Positions 42,175-49,846 of a stretch of 64,000 nt of DNA are shown here, in pieces (positions within the stretch are counted from its first letter, which is position 1; the number at the start of each line of letters is the position of its first letter). The notes below the pieces were generated by a model. The model was not told the DNA's origin. It made no database searches and saw nothing but the letters and a program-made list of their open reading frames with translations. A program made the translations under genes and the position numbers. The DNA lies in the NCBI GenBank assembly GCA_021780315.1, contig JAJXYY010000042.1:744001-808000 (forward strand). The letters run 5' to 3'. This DNA is from Acidobacteriota bacterium (GTDB lineage Bacteria > Acidobacteriota > Terriglobia > Terriglobales > Acidobacteriaceae).

Positions 42175-43104
42175 TTATTTGGGGGGGAGGGTTTGGGTTG
42201 CGTTGGTGTTGCCGCGGAGGCCGGCTAGGATTTGGGTCATGAAGTCGTTGGCGGCTCCGGGGTTGCTGGGGAGGAAGAGGGTGTTGGAGCCGGTGCGGGT
42301 GCCGATCTCTTTGAGGGTGTCGAAGTACTGGGTAACGAGGACGAGAGCCATGACGTCTTCGGCGGTGGCTCCGGGGACGGACTCGCGGAAGTGCTCGATG
42401 GAGGAGCGGAGGCCGTCGATGATGGCTTGACGCTCGGCGGCGATGCCTTTGCCCTGGAGGGCTTTGGATTCGGCTTCGGCCTCGGCTTGTTTGACCTTGA
42501 GGATTTTCTCGGCTTCGCCACGGGCCTGGGCGGCGACCTGTGCGCGCTGGGCGGCGTTGATATCGTTCATGGCGGTTTTGACTTTGACGTCGGGGATGAT
42601 GTCGGTGACGAGGGCGGTGAGGATGTTGAAGCCGAAGCCGGACATGATGGAGTCAAGCTCGGTTTTGACGTTGATGGAGATGCCGGATTGCTGCTCGAAG
42701 GTCTCGTCGAGGGAGAGCTTGGGGACGTGGCCGAGGATGGAGCTGAAGACGAAGGACTCAATCTGCTTTTGCGGGCTGGAGAGCTTGTAGAAGGCGTCGT
42801 AGATCTTGTCGTCGAGGACCTGGTACTGGACGGAGACGGGGATCTGGACGAAGACGTTGTCGTGGGTCTTGGTCTCGACGGCGATCTGGACCTGCTTGAC
42901 CTGGAGATCGATGATGAAGACGCGCTCGGCGTAGGGGACGAGGAAGTGGAGGCCGGGGCGCTCGATGCGGTTGAATTTGCCGAAGCGCTCGACGATGGCG
43001 GCGCTGGAGGTGCGGACGGTGTAGAGGGTTTTAAGGACAGTGACGAGGACGATGATGGCGAAGATGACGAGGAGCAAGAGCAGGAAGGTGTTCAAGGGGT
43101 CCAT
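42175..43104 (-). CDS. SPFH/band 7 (stomatin-like) membrane protein
   Basis: 309 residues from the ATG at 43104 (MDPLNTFLLLLLVI). An N-terminal membrane anchor is followed by the SPFH domain (SSAAIVERFGKFNRIERPGLHF, shortened: AIVERFGKFNRIERPGLHF), with TKTHDNVFVQIPVSVQYQV and a coiled-coil region rich in Ala/Glu (QARGEAEKILKVKQAEAEAE). It ends in a flexible tail with Asn/Thr. These proteins form large oligomers that organise membrane microdomains and often control membrane proteases. No nfeD partner is next to it. The reading frame remains open far upstream, but that part is compositionally unlike protein and contains a 17-bp tandem repeat. Confidence 0.93.
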   Translation of the reverse strand: MDPLNTFLLLLLVIFAIIVLVTVLKTLYTVRTSSAAIVERFGKFNRIERPGLHFLVPYAERVFIIDLQVKQVQIAVETKTHDNVFVQIPVSVQYQVLDDKIYDAFYKLSSPQKQIESFVFSSILGHVPKLSLDETFEQQSGISINVKTELDSIMSGFGFNILTALVTDIIPDVKVKTAMNDINAAQRAQVAAQARGEAEKILKVKQAEAEAESKALQGKGIAAERQAIIDGLRSSIEHFRESVPGATAEDVMALVLVTQYFDTLKEIGTRTGSNTLFLPSNPGAANDFMTQILAGLRGNTNATQTLPPK

Positions 43105-43120
43105 AGGTGTGCGCGTCCTT

Positions 43121-43188
43121 TGCAGCGGGGATACATGTGCAGCGAGGATACATGTGCAGCGAGGATACATGTGCAGCGAGGATACATG
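43121..43188. repeat. Tandem repeat, four copies of a 17-bp unit
   Basis: Unit TGCAGCGAGGATACATG; copies at 43121, 43138, 43155 and 43172. Copies two to four are identical and the first has G for A at position 8. The array lies 17 bp upstream of the SPFH start and 39 bp before the divergent DUF2461 start. Each unit carries ATACATGT at its junction, a short palindrome (ACATGT). Confidence 0.95.
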
Positions 43189-43227
43189 AGGGCGTTTGGC
43201 GCGTGGGGTTGGATTTAGGATGAGGGC

Positions 43228-43920
43228 ATGGCGACGCATTTTTCGAGTGAGGCTTTGAAGTTTCTGCGGGGGTTGAAGCGGAATAATGATAGGGCGTGGT
43301 TCGATGCGCGGAAGAAGATTTATGAGACGGAGCTGAAGGCTCCGATGCTGGCGATTATCGCGGAGGTGAACGACGCGATGGTGGAGTTTGCGCCGGAGAA
43401 TGTGCGGCCTCCGCAGAAGGCGATGATGCGGATCTATCGGGATGTGCGGTTCAGCAGCGATAAGAGTCCGTACAAGACACAGGTGGCGGCGTGGTGGGCG
43501 CGGGAGGGGCTGGAGAAGACATCGGGAGGTGGGTACTACTTCCATGTGAGTGCGTCGGAGGTGACGGTTGCGGCGGGGGTGTATATGCCGGAACGGGAGC
43601 AGTTGCTGGCGATTCGGCGATACCTGGTGGAGCATCATGCGGAGCTGCGGGAGTTGTTGGCGGGGAAGAAGCTGAAGGCGAAGCTGAGCGAGTTCGATGG
43701 GCGGCGGTTGACGCGGCCTCCGAAGGGGTTTGCTGGCGAAGAGGCGGCGATGGATCTGCTGCTGTGCCGACAGTGGGGAGTGGCGGCGACGCTGCCGGTG
43801 GAGGTGGCGACGCAGGCGACGCTGGTGAAGGAGATTGTGGAGCGGTTTCGGCTGGCTGCGCCGGTGGTGAAGCTGTTGAATACGCCTCTGCTGGGGAAGC
43901 GGAAACAGTCGATGTTTTGA
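43228..43920 (+). CDS. DUF2461 domain protein
   Basis: 230 residues. The conserved features are FSSEALKFLRGLKRNNDRAW at the start, then RIYRDVRFSSDKSPYKTQVA, GGGYYFHVSASEVTVAAGVY and a C-terminal FLLCRQW-like stretch. This is the DUF2461/TIGR02453 family; its members are cytoplasmic proteins without an established activity. A GAGG lies three bases before the ATG, an unusually short spacing. It is divergent from the SPFH gene across the tandem-repeat array. Confidence 0.88.
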   Translation: MATHFSSEALKFLRGLKRNNDRAWFDARKKIYETELKAPMLAIIAEVNDAMVEFAPENVRPPQKAMMRIYRDVRFSSDKSPYKTQVAAWWAREGLEKTSGGGYYFHVSASEVTVAAGVYMPEREQLLAIRRYLVEHHAELRELLAGKKLKAKLSEFDGRRLTRPPKGFAGEEAAMDLLLCRQWGVAATLPVEVATQATLVKEIVERFRLAAPVVKLLNTPLLGKRKQSMF

Positions 43921-44215
43921 TGGGTTTGGCGGGGCTGGACGGGGTGGTGTTGGAGCGAGCGGACTGCGGCTGGCGGGGCGGATTTGGGTGTTTTGGGATA
44001 AAAATGTGCTAAAAACCGAACAAAACGGGTAAAAACCTAAAAAAACCTGTGGAAAGTGGCGAAATGCCATTGACAAAGGTTTGAGAAAAGCCGAAGGTGA
44101 ATTGCGGTACAGTTCTCCGCACCCGCATGAACACTGGCGATTTCGACTTGAAATCTTCGCGGGGGAGGTGGGCCACTTGCAACCTATTTTTTGAACGCAA
44201 CGAAGGAGAATCACG

Positions 44216-44512
44216 ATGGCAAAGGGAATGACAAAGACAGCGCTTGTACGTCATCTGGCAGAGAAGCTGGAGCTGACGAACAAGCAGACCGCGGCTTTTC
44301 TTGAACTGCTGGCCGAGACCGCAGTGAAAGAGACCAAGAAGAATGGCGAGTTCACGATTCCTGGCATTGGCAAGCTGGTAAAGGCTGAGCGCAAGGCTCG
44401 TCTTGGCCGCAACCCTCAGACGGGTGAGCCGATCAAGATCAAGGCGAAGACAGTGGTCAAGTTCCGCGTGGCCAAGGTTGCGAAGGACACGATCGCACCG
44501 GTAAAGAAGTAG
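44216..44512 (+). CDS. HU-family DNA-binding protein
   Basis: 98 residues. Typical HU/IHF layout: helical N-terminus (TKTALVRHLAEKLELTNKQT), FTIPGIGKLVKAERKARLGRNPQTGEPIKI with the arm proline in GRNPQTGEP, and C-terminal KTVVKFRVAKVAKDTI. It differs from classical HU by a lysine-rich C-terminal end. It bends DNA and compacts the nucleoid. A strong AAGGAG site precedes the ATG. A 295-bp AT-richer intergenic region lies upstream, and a terminator at 44653-44699 may end its transcript. Confidence 0.96.
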   Translation: MAKGMTKTALVRHLAEKLELTNKQTAAFLELLAETAVKETKKNGEFTIPGIGKLVKAERKARLGRNPQTGEPIKIKAKTVVKFRVAKVAKDTIAPVKK

Positions 44513-44587
44513 TTTGGACGCGGTAATCGCCGGAGGATTCGGAGTGATTGCCGCGTAGTTTGCCCTCCCCCCCGGATTGCGTTTGCA

Positions 44588-44608
44588 CCGTGCTGAGCGT
44601 CAGCACGG
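44588..44608. other. Hairpin after the HU gene
   Basis: Perfect 9-bp arms CCGTGCTGA and TCAGCACGG around GCG. A second inverted repeat, GCGGTAATC and GATTGCCGC (about 44520-44553), precedes it. Neither has a T-run, so they may be processing or stabilising structures in the HU transcript. Confidence 0.4.
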
Positions 44609-44652
44609 AAGCAAGCGACACGGTATACGAGGTTTCGTACAAGAGACACAAG

Positions 44653-44699
44653 CAGCCCGCTGGAAGCCGGAGCGTTTTTATCCGGAGTCTAGCGGGCTG
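44653..44699 (+). terminator. Terminator downstream of the HU gene
   Basis: Outer stem CAGCCCGCT and AGCGGGCTG with an inner stem CCGGA/TCCGG, then TTGTTTT. The right arm overlaps the last three codons of the minus-strand methyltransferase gene. Confidence 0.7.
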
Positions 44700-45414
44700 T
44701 TGTTTTGGGGATGAAGGCGCGGGTGACGAGGCCAAGGCCGAAGGAGACGATGACGCCCTGCAGGATGAGGAAGGCGTTGTATCGCCAGCCCGCCATGGCG
44801 AAGGAGAGCGCGACGCCCCACATGTAGATTTCGCCGAGGAAGGCTGCGGACCAGTTGGGCAGGACGTGGGAGGGTGGGAGTTTAGCCCGAAGCGAAGGGA
44901 TAAGGCTGGGGACCTGAGCGCGGTAGGCGAGGTAGGGTTCGCCGAGTTGCTGGGTGAGGAAGGCCTCTTCGGCGGCGATGAGGCGAAGCTGAAGGATGCC
45001 GATGAGGACGATGCAGAAGACGGCTCCGCTGGGGGGCATGAGGAGCGCGAGAGCCAGAGTGTGGAGGAAGGTGCCGAGATAGAGGGGATTGCGCAGGTAG
45101 CGGTAGGGGCCCGCAGCGACGACCTGATCGCCGAGCATGGCAGAGGACTGGACGGTGGAGGCTCCGAGATAAGCGGAGCCCCAGGTGCGCAGGAAGGCGG
45201 CCAGGGTGGCCAGTAGAATGCCTGCCGAGAGGACGGCGATGGTTCCGGCGCTGAAGGTGAGCCAGCCTGCCCGGTAGAGGTAAGCGGCGAGGAGTTGCCA
45301 GGTGCGGATGGTATCGAGGTGGAGCAGGTAGTTCCACGGAGCCAGGAAACCGAGTACGTAAAGGACGCCGTGGATGAGGTAGCGGAGTCGGAACTCCAGA
45401 GCAGTGGCTTTCAT
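44689..45414 (-). CDS. Isoprenylcysteine carboxyl methyltransferase-like integral membrane protein
   Basis: 241 residues from ATG 45414 (a TTG 24 bases upstream is an alternative). Five or six transmembrane segments. The ICMT/PEMT-type signature is VVAAGPYRYLRNPLYLGTFL in the middle (GPYRYLRNP), followed by EEAFLTQQLGEPYLAYRAQV (E-E and Y-x3-V-R-like pattern). Bacterial members methylate small or lipid-like substrates using S-adenosylmethionine, or have unknown substrates. No isoprenylation is implied. It lies downstream of the amidohydrolase gene on the same strand with a 121-bp gap. Confidence 0.82.
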   Translation of the reverse strand: MKATALEFRLRYLIHGVLYVLGFLAPWNYLLHLDTIRTWQLLAAYLYRAGWLTFSAGTIAVLSAGILLATLAAFLRTWGSAYLGASTVQSSAMLGDQVVAAGPYRYLRNPLYLGTFLHTLALALLMPPSGAVFCIVLIGILQLRLIAAEEAFLTQQLGEPYLAYRAQVPSLIPSLRAKLPPSHVLPNWSAAFLGEIYMWGVALSFAMAGWRYNAFLILQGVIVSFGLGLVTRAFIPKTTAR

Positions 45415-45535
45415 GGGGTGCGGATGAATCCTTTCCAAACGGTGACGCTGGCGGGCGTAGTGCGGTGCAGGCGGGATGTGGGCGGCGAAGCGCGGGTTAG
45501 ATGGAAGGCGGTTCGCCGCAATAGTTTGCTGTGCG

Positions 45536-46852
45536 CTAGTGTTTGTGGGTCTCGTCTTTGTAGACTACGCCGGACTTCATGACGAAGGGAACGTGCTGCA
45601 GGATGCGGACGTCTTTGACGGGGTCGCCGTCGATGGCGATGAGGTCGGCCCATTTTCCGGGATCGAGGGTGCCTACGCGGTCGGTCCAGCCCATGAGGTC
45701 GGCTGCGTTGATGGTGCCGGTCTGGATGGCGGCAAGGGGTGACATGCCGAACTGGTTGACGTAGACATCAAGCTCGTGGGCGTTGAGACCGTGGGGGTAG
45801 ACGGCGGCATCCGTGCCGAGGGCGACCTTGACACCGGCCTGGATGGCCTTGATGGCGTTCTTCTTTTCGACGACGCTGACGTCTTTCATCTTCTGCTGGT
45901 AGATGGCGGGAAGGTTGCCGTACTGCTGCATCCAGTCGATGAGATAGGCGGTGGGGACGAGGTAGGTGCCGTGCTGCTTCATGGCGGCGATGCCGGCGTC
46001 GTCGAGGTAGGAGCCGTGCTCGATGGAGTCGACGCCGGCCTGGGTGGCCCAGAGGATGCCCTGAGCGCCGTGGGCGTGTGCGGCTACTTTGCGGCCGAGA
46101 CGATGGGCGTCGGCGACGATGGCCTGCATCTCCTCCTGGGTGTACTGGCTGGCCTGAGGGTCGTCGCCTTTGGAGAGGACGCCGCCGGTGGCTCCGATTT
46201 TGATGAGATCGGCACCATATTTGATGTTTTCGCGGACCTGATGCTGGACGGCGGGGATGCCGTCGGCGACTCCCTGGCCGTGGACGTGGTACTCGTAGGG
46301 CAGCAGGTTCTCGTCCATGTGGCCGCCGGTGATGCCGAGGGCGGGGCCGGAGACCTGCATGTGGGGGCCGGGGATGTGGCCAGCGTTGATCTCGTCGCGG
46401 AGGGCAACGTCGGTGAAGTCGTTGGCGCCGACGTTGCGGACGGAGGTGAAGCCGGCTTCGAGGGTGACCTTGGCGTTCTCTACGCCGATGATCGCCTCTT
46501 TAGCCGGAGTCATGCTGAGTTCGAAGTAGGGATCGAAGTTGTTGGCCATGGTGATGTGGGTGTGGACGTCAATGAGGCCGGGCATGACGGTGTAGCGGGT
46601 AAGGTCGATAACGGCATCGCCGGGCTGCGCTGGCGTGGTGGCAGTGGGGGCGATGGCGGTGATGCGATCGCCAGTAACAACGATGGTCTGGGCGGCTGGC
46701 TCGGCACCGGTTTTGACGTCGAGGAGGTGGCCGGTGCGAACCAGCGTGCGAACAGCAGGGGCCGGTCCGGAGGTTTGGGCCAGAGCGACTGCGGCGAAGG
46801 CGGCAATATGTAACATAAACAGTGACATATAGGACGAGCGTACCGTGGTCAT
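45536..46852 (-). CDS. Secreted amidohydrolase (imidazolonepropionase-like family)
   Basis: 438 residues. Signal peptide (LFMLHIAAFAAVALAQ). Metal-binding residues of the amidohydrolase superfamily are in order: H-x-H in GLIDVHTHITMA, lysine in DLIKIGATGG, His in KVAAHAHGAQG and IEHGSYLDD, and Asp in VALGTDAAVYPHG. A composite beta-domain made from both ends completes the fold. It probably hydrolyses a cyclic amide or a dipeptide-like bond outside the cytoplasm, as Xaa-Pro-type members do; the substrate is unknown. CAGGAG precedes the ATG. It is just upstream of the methyltransferase-like gene and after parB. Confidence 0.9.
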   Translation of the reverse strand: MTTVRSSYMSLFMLHIAAFAAVALAQTSGPAPAVRTLVRTGHLLDVKTGAEPAAQTIVVTGDRITAIAPTATTPAQPGDAVIDLTRYTVMPGLIDVHTHITMANNFDPYFELSMTPAKEAIIGVENAKVTLEAGFTSVRNVGANDFTDVALRDEINAGHIPGPHMQVSGPALGITGGHMDENLLPYEYHVHGQGVADGIPAVQHQVRENIKYGADLIKIGATGGVLSKGDDPQASQYTQEEMQAIVADAHRLGRKVAAHAHGAQGILWATQAGVDSIEHGSYLDDAGIAAMKQHGTYLVPTAYLIDWMQQYGNLPAIYQQKMKDVSVVEKKNAIKAIQAGVKVALGTDAAVYPHGLNAHELDVYVNQFGMSPLAAIQTGTINAADLMGWTDRVGTLDPGKWADLIAIDGDPVKDVRILQHVPFVMKSGVVYKDETHKH

Positions 46853-46881
46853 GGTGGTCTCCTGAAGGAATGATGATGCGG

Positions 46882-47808
46882 TCAGTTGGAGGTATTGTCC
46901 ATGGATTTGTTGCCGAGGGCGGTGAGGATGGCGTCGAAGTCTTCGAGGCCGGAGTATTCGATGATGACGCGGCCTTTGCCTTTTTTGTCTTCGATGTGGA
47001 CCTTGAGGCCGAGGGTGCGCTGGAGTTGGTCCTGAGCCTCCTTGACGTTGGGGTCAATGGGGTCGACTGGCTTCTCGGCTTTTTTGGGCTTGGCTTCGGG
47101 GTTGATGAGGCCCTGGACGTAGCTTTCAGTCTGGCGGACGGAGAAGGAGAGCGCGAGGACCTTCTGGGCGGCGGAGGAGATGGCCTCGGGATCGTTGAGG
47201 GCGAGCAGGGTGCGGGCGTGGCCGAAGGAGAGGTCGCCGGCCTCGACTTTCTGCTGGACGGATGCTGGTAAGCGTAACAAACGAAGGAAGTTAGCTACAG
47301 ATGCGCGCTCCTTGCCGGTGCGCGTGGCCATCTGCTCCTGGGTCATTTTGAAGTCGGTGCTGAGGCGTTGGTAGGCGCGGGCTTGCTCCATGGGGTTGAG
47401 GTCGGCTCGCTGGAGGTTCTCAACGATGGTCATCTCCATGGCCTGCTCGTCGGAGACCTGGCGGACGATGGCGGGGATGTGGGTTTTGTTGGCTTTGCGG
47501 GAGGCGAGCCAGCGGCGTTCTCCGGTGATGAGCTGGTAGCGTCCGGCGCTAAGTGGCCTGACGACAATGGGTTGGACGACTCCGGAGGCGGCGATGGACT
47601 GGGCCAGCTCGATGAGTTGGGCCTCGTCAAAGCGGGTGCGGGTCTGGAAGGGGTTGCGATCGATCTGGTCGAGGTGGATTTCGAGCGGCTTGCCGGTTGA
47701 TTCCACGGTGGTTACGGGAGCCGGTGGCGGGGTGACGGGGCGCTGGGGGAGGAGGGATTCGAGGCCTTTGCCGAGGGCGCGGCGTTTGTTGTCGGGTGCG
47801 GTTGCCAT
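46882..47808 (-). CDS. parB: Chromosome partitioning protein ParB
   Basis: 308 residues. N-terminal RALGKGLESLLPQR is typical of ParB; the CTP-binding ParB/Srx domain follows (IDRNPFQTRTRFDEAQLIEL, ITGERRWLASRK), then the helix-turn-helix (TQEQMATRTGKERASVANFLR, shortened: EQMATRTGKERASVANFLR), a flexible region and the dimerisation domain at the end. It loads at parS and slides along DNA as a clamp to nucleate the segregation complex. It follows parA on the same strand with 131 bp between. Two parS sites lie 1.3 and 2.0 kb away. Confidence 0.97.
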   Translation of the reverse strand: MATAPDNKRRALGKGLESLLPQRPVTPPPAPVTTVESTGKPLEIHLDQIDRNPFQTRTRFDEAQLIELAQSIAASGVVQPIVVRPLSAGRYQLITGERRWLASRKANKTHIPAIVRQVSDEQAMEMTIVENLQRADLNPMEQARAYQRLSTDFKMTQEQMATRTGKERASVANFLRLLRLPASVQQKVEAGDLSFGHARTLLALNDPEAISSAAQKVLALSFSVRQTESYVQGLINPEAKPKKAEKPVDPIDPNVKEAQDQLQRTLGLKVHIEDKKGKGRVIIEYSGLEDFDAILTALGNKSMDNTSN

Positions 47809-47939
47809 GATCTGTGTGCTCTCTTTGGTTTTGGTTATGTCCTGCCGGACGGGCCCACTGCGCGTGGGGCGGGCGTTTGCGCGCCTATTTAGCTTGATAT
47901 GGGTAGAACCAGGCTTTCCAGCCCTCCCGTTGGTCCGGA

Positions 47940-48974
47940 TTATTTTTCTTTGCTGGATTGCCAGAAGCGGGTCTTCTTTTCGGGTGCGGCGAAGGATTTG
48001 AGGGCGCTGGCCGCAGCGGCGGTGGCGGCTTTGCGGCGCTTGGCTTCGGGACTCTCCAGGTTGTTGCGGGTGAGGAGTTCGAGGGCCAGTTCTCGGTAGG
48101 ATTCGGCTCCTCGGGAACGGGGGTCGTAGAGGGCGACGGGTTTGCCGTGGCTGGGGGCCTCGGCGAGGCGGATGTTGCGGGGAATGCTGGTATTGAGGAG
48201 CTTGTCACCGAAGAAGCCCTTGAGGTTTTCGGTGACCTGCTGGGAGAGGTTGGTGCGGTCGTCGTACATGGTGAGGAGGACGCCTTCGAGGGCGAGGGCG
48301 GAGTTGAAGGCTGCGGCGACGCGGTCGAGGGTAGACATGAGCTCGGAGATACCTTCGAGGGCGAAGTACTCGGCCTGCATGGGGACGAGGAGGCCGTCGG
48401 CGGCGACGAGGGAGTTGAGGGTGAGGAGGTCGAGGGCGGGAGGGCAATCGAGCAGGATGAAGGTGTAGTTGGAGCGGACGGGGTCGAGCGCGTCTCGGAG
48501 ACGGTACTCGCGGCGGTCCTGAGCGACCAGTTCGATGTTGGCACCAATGAGGTTACGGCTGCCGGGGATGAGGGAGAGCTGGGGAATTTCGGTGGGGACG
48601 ATGACCTGCTGGGCGGTGGCGTGTCCCATGAGGAGGTCGTAGATGCTGAGGCGGGAGTCTGCGGGGTCCTGGGTGCGGGTGGAGAAGCCGAGTCCTCCGG
48701 TGGTATTGGCCTGGGGGTCGCAGTCGATGAGCAGGGTGGGGAGGCCTTCGAGGGCGAGGGCTGCGGCTAAGTTGATGGCCGTGGTGGTTTTGCCGACGCC
48801 ACCTTTCTGGTTGACGATGGCGATGACTTTGGCAGGGGGGGCGGTGGGGGCGGGATCGAGTGGGGTGGCGGAGGTGGTTTGCTGGGTGTGAGGAGTCGCG
48901 GCGTCCGGCGAGGTGGTGGCGGCCTGGGCGGCTGCTTGAGCGGCGAGTTTATTGCGGGGATGGATGGTGATCAT
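47940..48974 (-). CDS. parA: Chromosome partitioning ATPase ParA (Soj)
   Basis: 344 residues from ATG 48974. The deviant Walker A is in VIAIVNQKGGVGKTTTAINL, with DCDPQANTTGGLG and the later LLDCPPALDLLTLN. Before it lies a 48-residue Ala/Thr/Pro-rich N-terminal extension, and the C-terminus has an Ala-rich basic tail (AKRRKAATAAAA). It forms ATP-dependent dimers on the nucleoid that pull ParB-parS complexes. The gene order rsmG-parA-parB is the widespread one near replication origins. Confidence 0.96.
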   Translation of the reverse strand: MITIHPRNKLAAQAAAQAATTSPDAATPHTQQTTSATPLDPAPTAPPAKVIAIVNQKGGVGKTTTAINLAAALALEGLPTLLIDCDPQANTTGGLGFSTRTQDPADSRLSIYDLLMGHATAQQVIVPTEIPQLSLIPGSRNLIGANIELVAQDRREYRLRDALDPVRSNYTFILLDCPPALDLLTLNSLVAADGLLVPMQAEYFALEGISELMSTLDRVAAAFNSALALEGVLLTMYDDRTNLSQQVTENLKGFFGDKLLNTSIPRNIRLAEAPSHGKPVALYDPRSRGAESYRELALELLTRNNLESPEAKRRKAATAAAASALKSFAAPEKKTRFWQSSKEK

Positions 48975-49026
48975 TGAGGTAGAGGAAGGGTATCGAGTGG
49001 CGGAGGTGGTGGCAAATGGGCTGGAT

Positions 49027-49116
49027 TGTGGAGAAGCGACCGAAGCTGTGGAGAAGTTGTGGAATGGTCGATTTGTGCCGAGAAGAGAGAGGTTAGGCGG
49101 GGGTGGATGTGGAAAA
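49027..49116 (-). promoter_or_regulatory. Cluster of three DnaA-box-like sites between parA and rsmG
   Basis: On the minus strand: TTCTCCACA at 49027-49035 and again at 49047-49055, and TTTTCCACA at 49108-49116. Each differs from TTATCCACA by one base, and all have the same orientation within 90 bp. The region is otherwise a 170-bp gap that also contains an AT stretch (AACTTTTTATG). It is adjacent to a parS site. Function is an inference. Confidence 0.4.
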
Positions 49117-49144
49117 CTTTTTATGGAGGAGGCCGGTTTGGGGG

Positions 49145-49765
49145 CTACTGGTGTTCCACGTGGAACGTTTGGAGGGAGAGGATGCCGGATTGGGAGTTGG
49201 GGATGGGGATGGTTTGGGAGTTTGCGGAGGCGGCAACGGTAGCGGCGGAGGCGGTGGTGAGAATGACGAGTTGGCCACCGGGGGCGATACGGGAGGAGGC
49301 TGCGGGGAGGGCGACGGCCATGTCGTCGACGGCGCGGAGGGTGACGGTAGAGAAGCGGCGAGTGGGCGGCATGGTTTCGACGCGTGCGGCCCAGACTTCG
49401 GTCTTGAGGCCGAGGGTCCGGATGACTTCGCGGAGGAAGGTGGCTTTCTTGTTCTGGGATTCTGCCAGCGTAACGGTGAGATTGGGATGGTAGAGCTGGA
49501 TGGGGAGCCCTGGGAAGCCTGCTCCAGAGCCGAAGTCGAGCAAGGTGGTGCCGGGAGAGAGGTGTTGGGCGGCGAAGAGGCTTTCTCCAAAGTGGCGGCG
49601 GACGATCTCGTGGGGATCGCGGATAGCGGTGAGGTTGGTACGGGCGTTCCACTTGAGCAGGAGATCGAGGTAGGTGGAGAGCTGGGTGTAGAGGGTGGAG
49701 GGCGTATTGGGAGGGAGGTAGGGGGTGAGGAGGGCGGCGATTTCAGATTCTTGGAGGGTGGGCAT
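49145..49765 (-). CDS. rsmG: 16S rRNA (guanine527-N7) methyltransferase RsmG (GidB)
   Basis: 206 residues. The SAM-binding motif I is in TTLLDFGSGAGFPGLPIQLY, followed by VTLAESQNKKATFLREVIR and, after the core sheet, TLRAVDDMAVALP and GGQLVILT. It methylates G527 of 16S rRNA. The last codons overlap a parS site, so the C-terminus FHVEHQ is dictated by it. It is the first gene of a minus-strand rsmG-parA-parB set, a standard arrangement near the replication origin. Confidence 0.95.
   Translation of the reverse strand: MPTLQESEIAALLTPYLPPNTPSTLYTQLSTYLDLLLKWNARTNLTAIRDPHEIVRRHFGESLFAAQHLSPGTTLLDFGSGAGFPGLPIQLYHPNLTVTLAESQNKKATFLREVIRTLGLKTEVWAARVETMPPTRRFSTVTLRAVDDMAVALPAASSRIAPGGQLVILTTASAATVAASANSQTIPIPNSQSGILSLQTFHVEHQ
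49152..49167. promoter_or_regulatory. parS site 1
   Basis: TGTTCCACGTGGAACG: the bacterial parS palindrome (consensus TGTTCCACGTGGAACA) with one change at the last base. It lies inside the 3' end of rsmG, encoding part of FHVEH. ParB would nucleate here. Confidence 0.9.
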
Positions 49766-49807
49766 GGGATTTGTGTGTAGCTGGTGCGGGTGGTGAGGTG
49801 GTGGGGA

Positions 49808-49823
49808 TGTTCCACGTGGAACA
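49808..49823. promoter_or_regulatory. parS site 2
   Basis: TGTTCCACGTGGAACA, a perfect palindromic parS, in the 81-bp gap between rsmG and the amidotransferase gene. With site 1 it brackets rsmG at a distance of 656 bp. Confidence 0.93.
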
Positions 49824-49846
49824 ACGACGGAGGCTGGGTCAGCGGC

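Noticed and set aside
43105..44214. 370-codon N-terminal extension of the SPFH gene
   Set aside because: It covers the tandem repeat and the DUF2461 gene on the opposite strand; Arg/Pro/Leu-rich composition is not protein-like, and MDPLNTF is the natural start.
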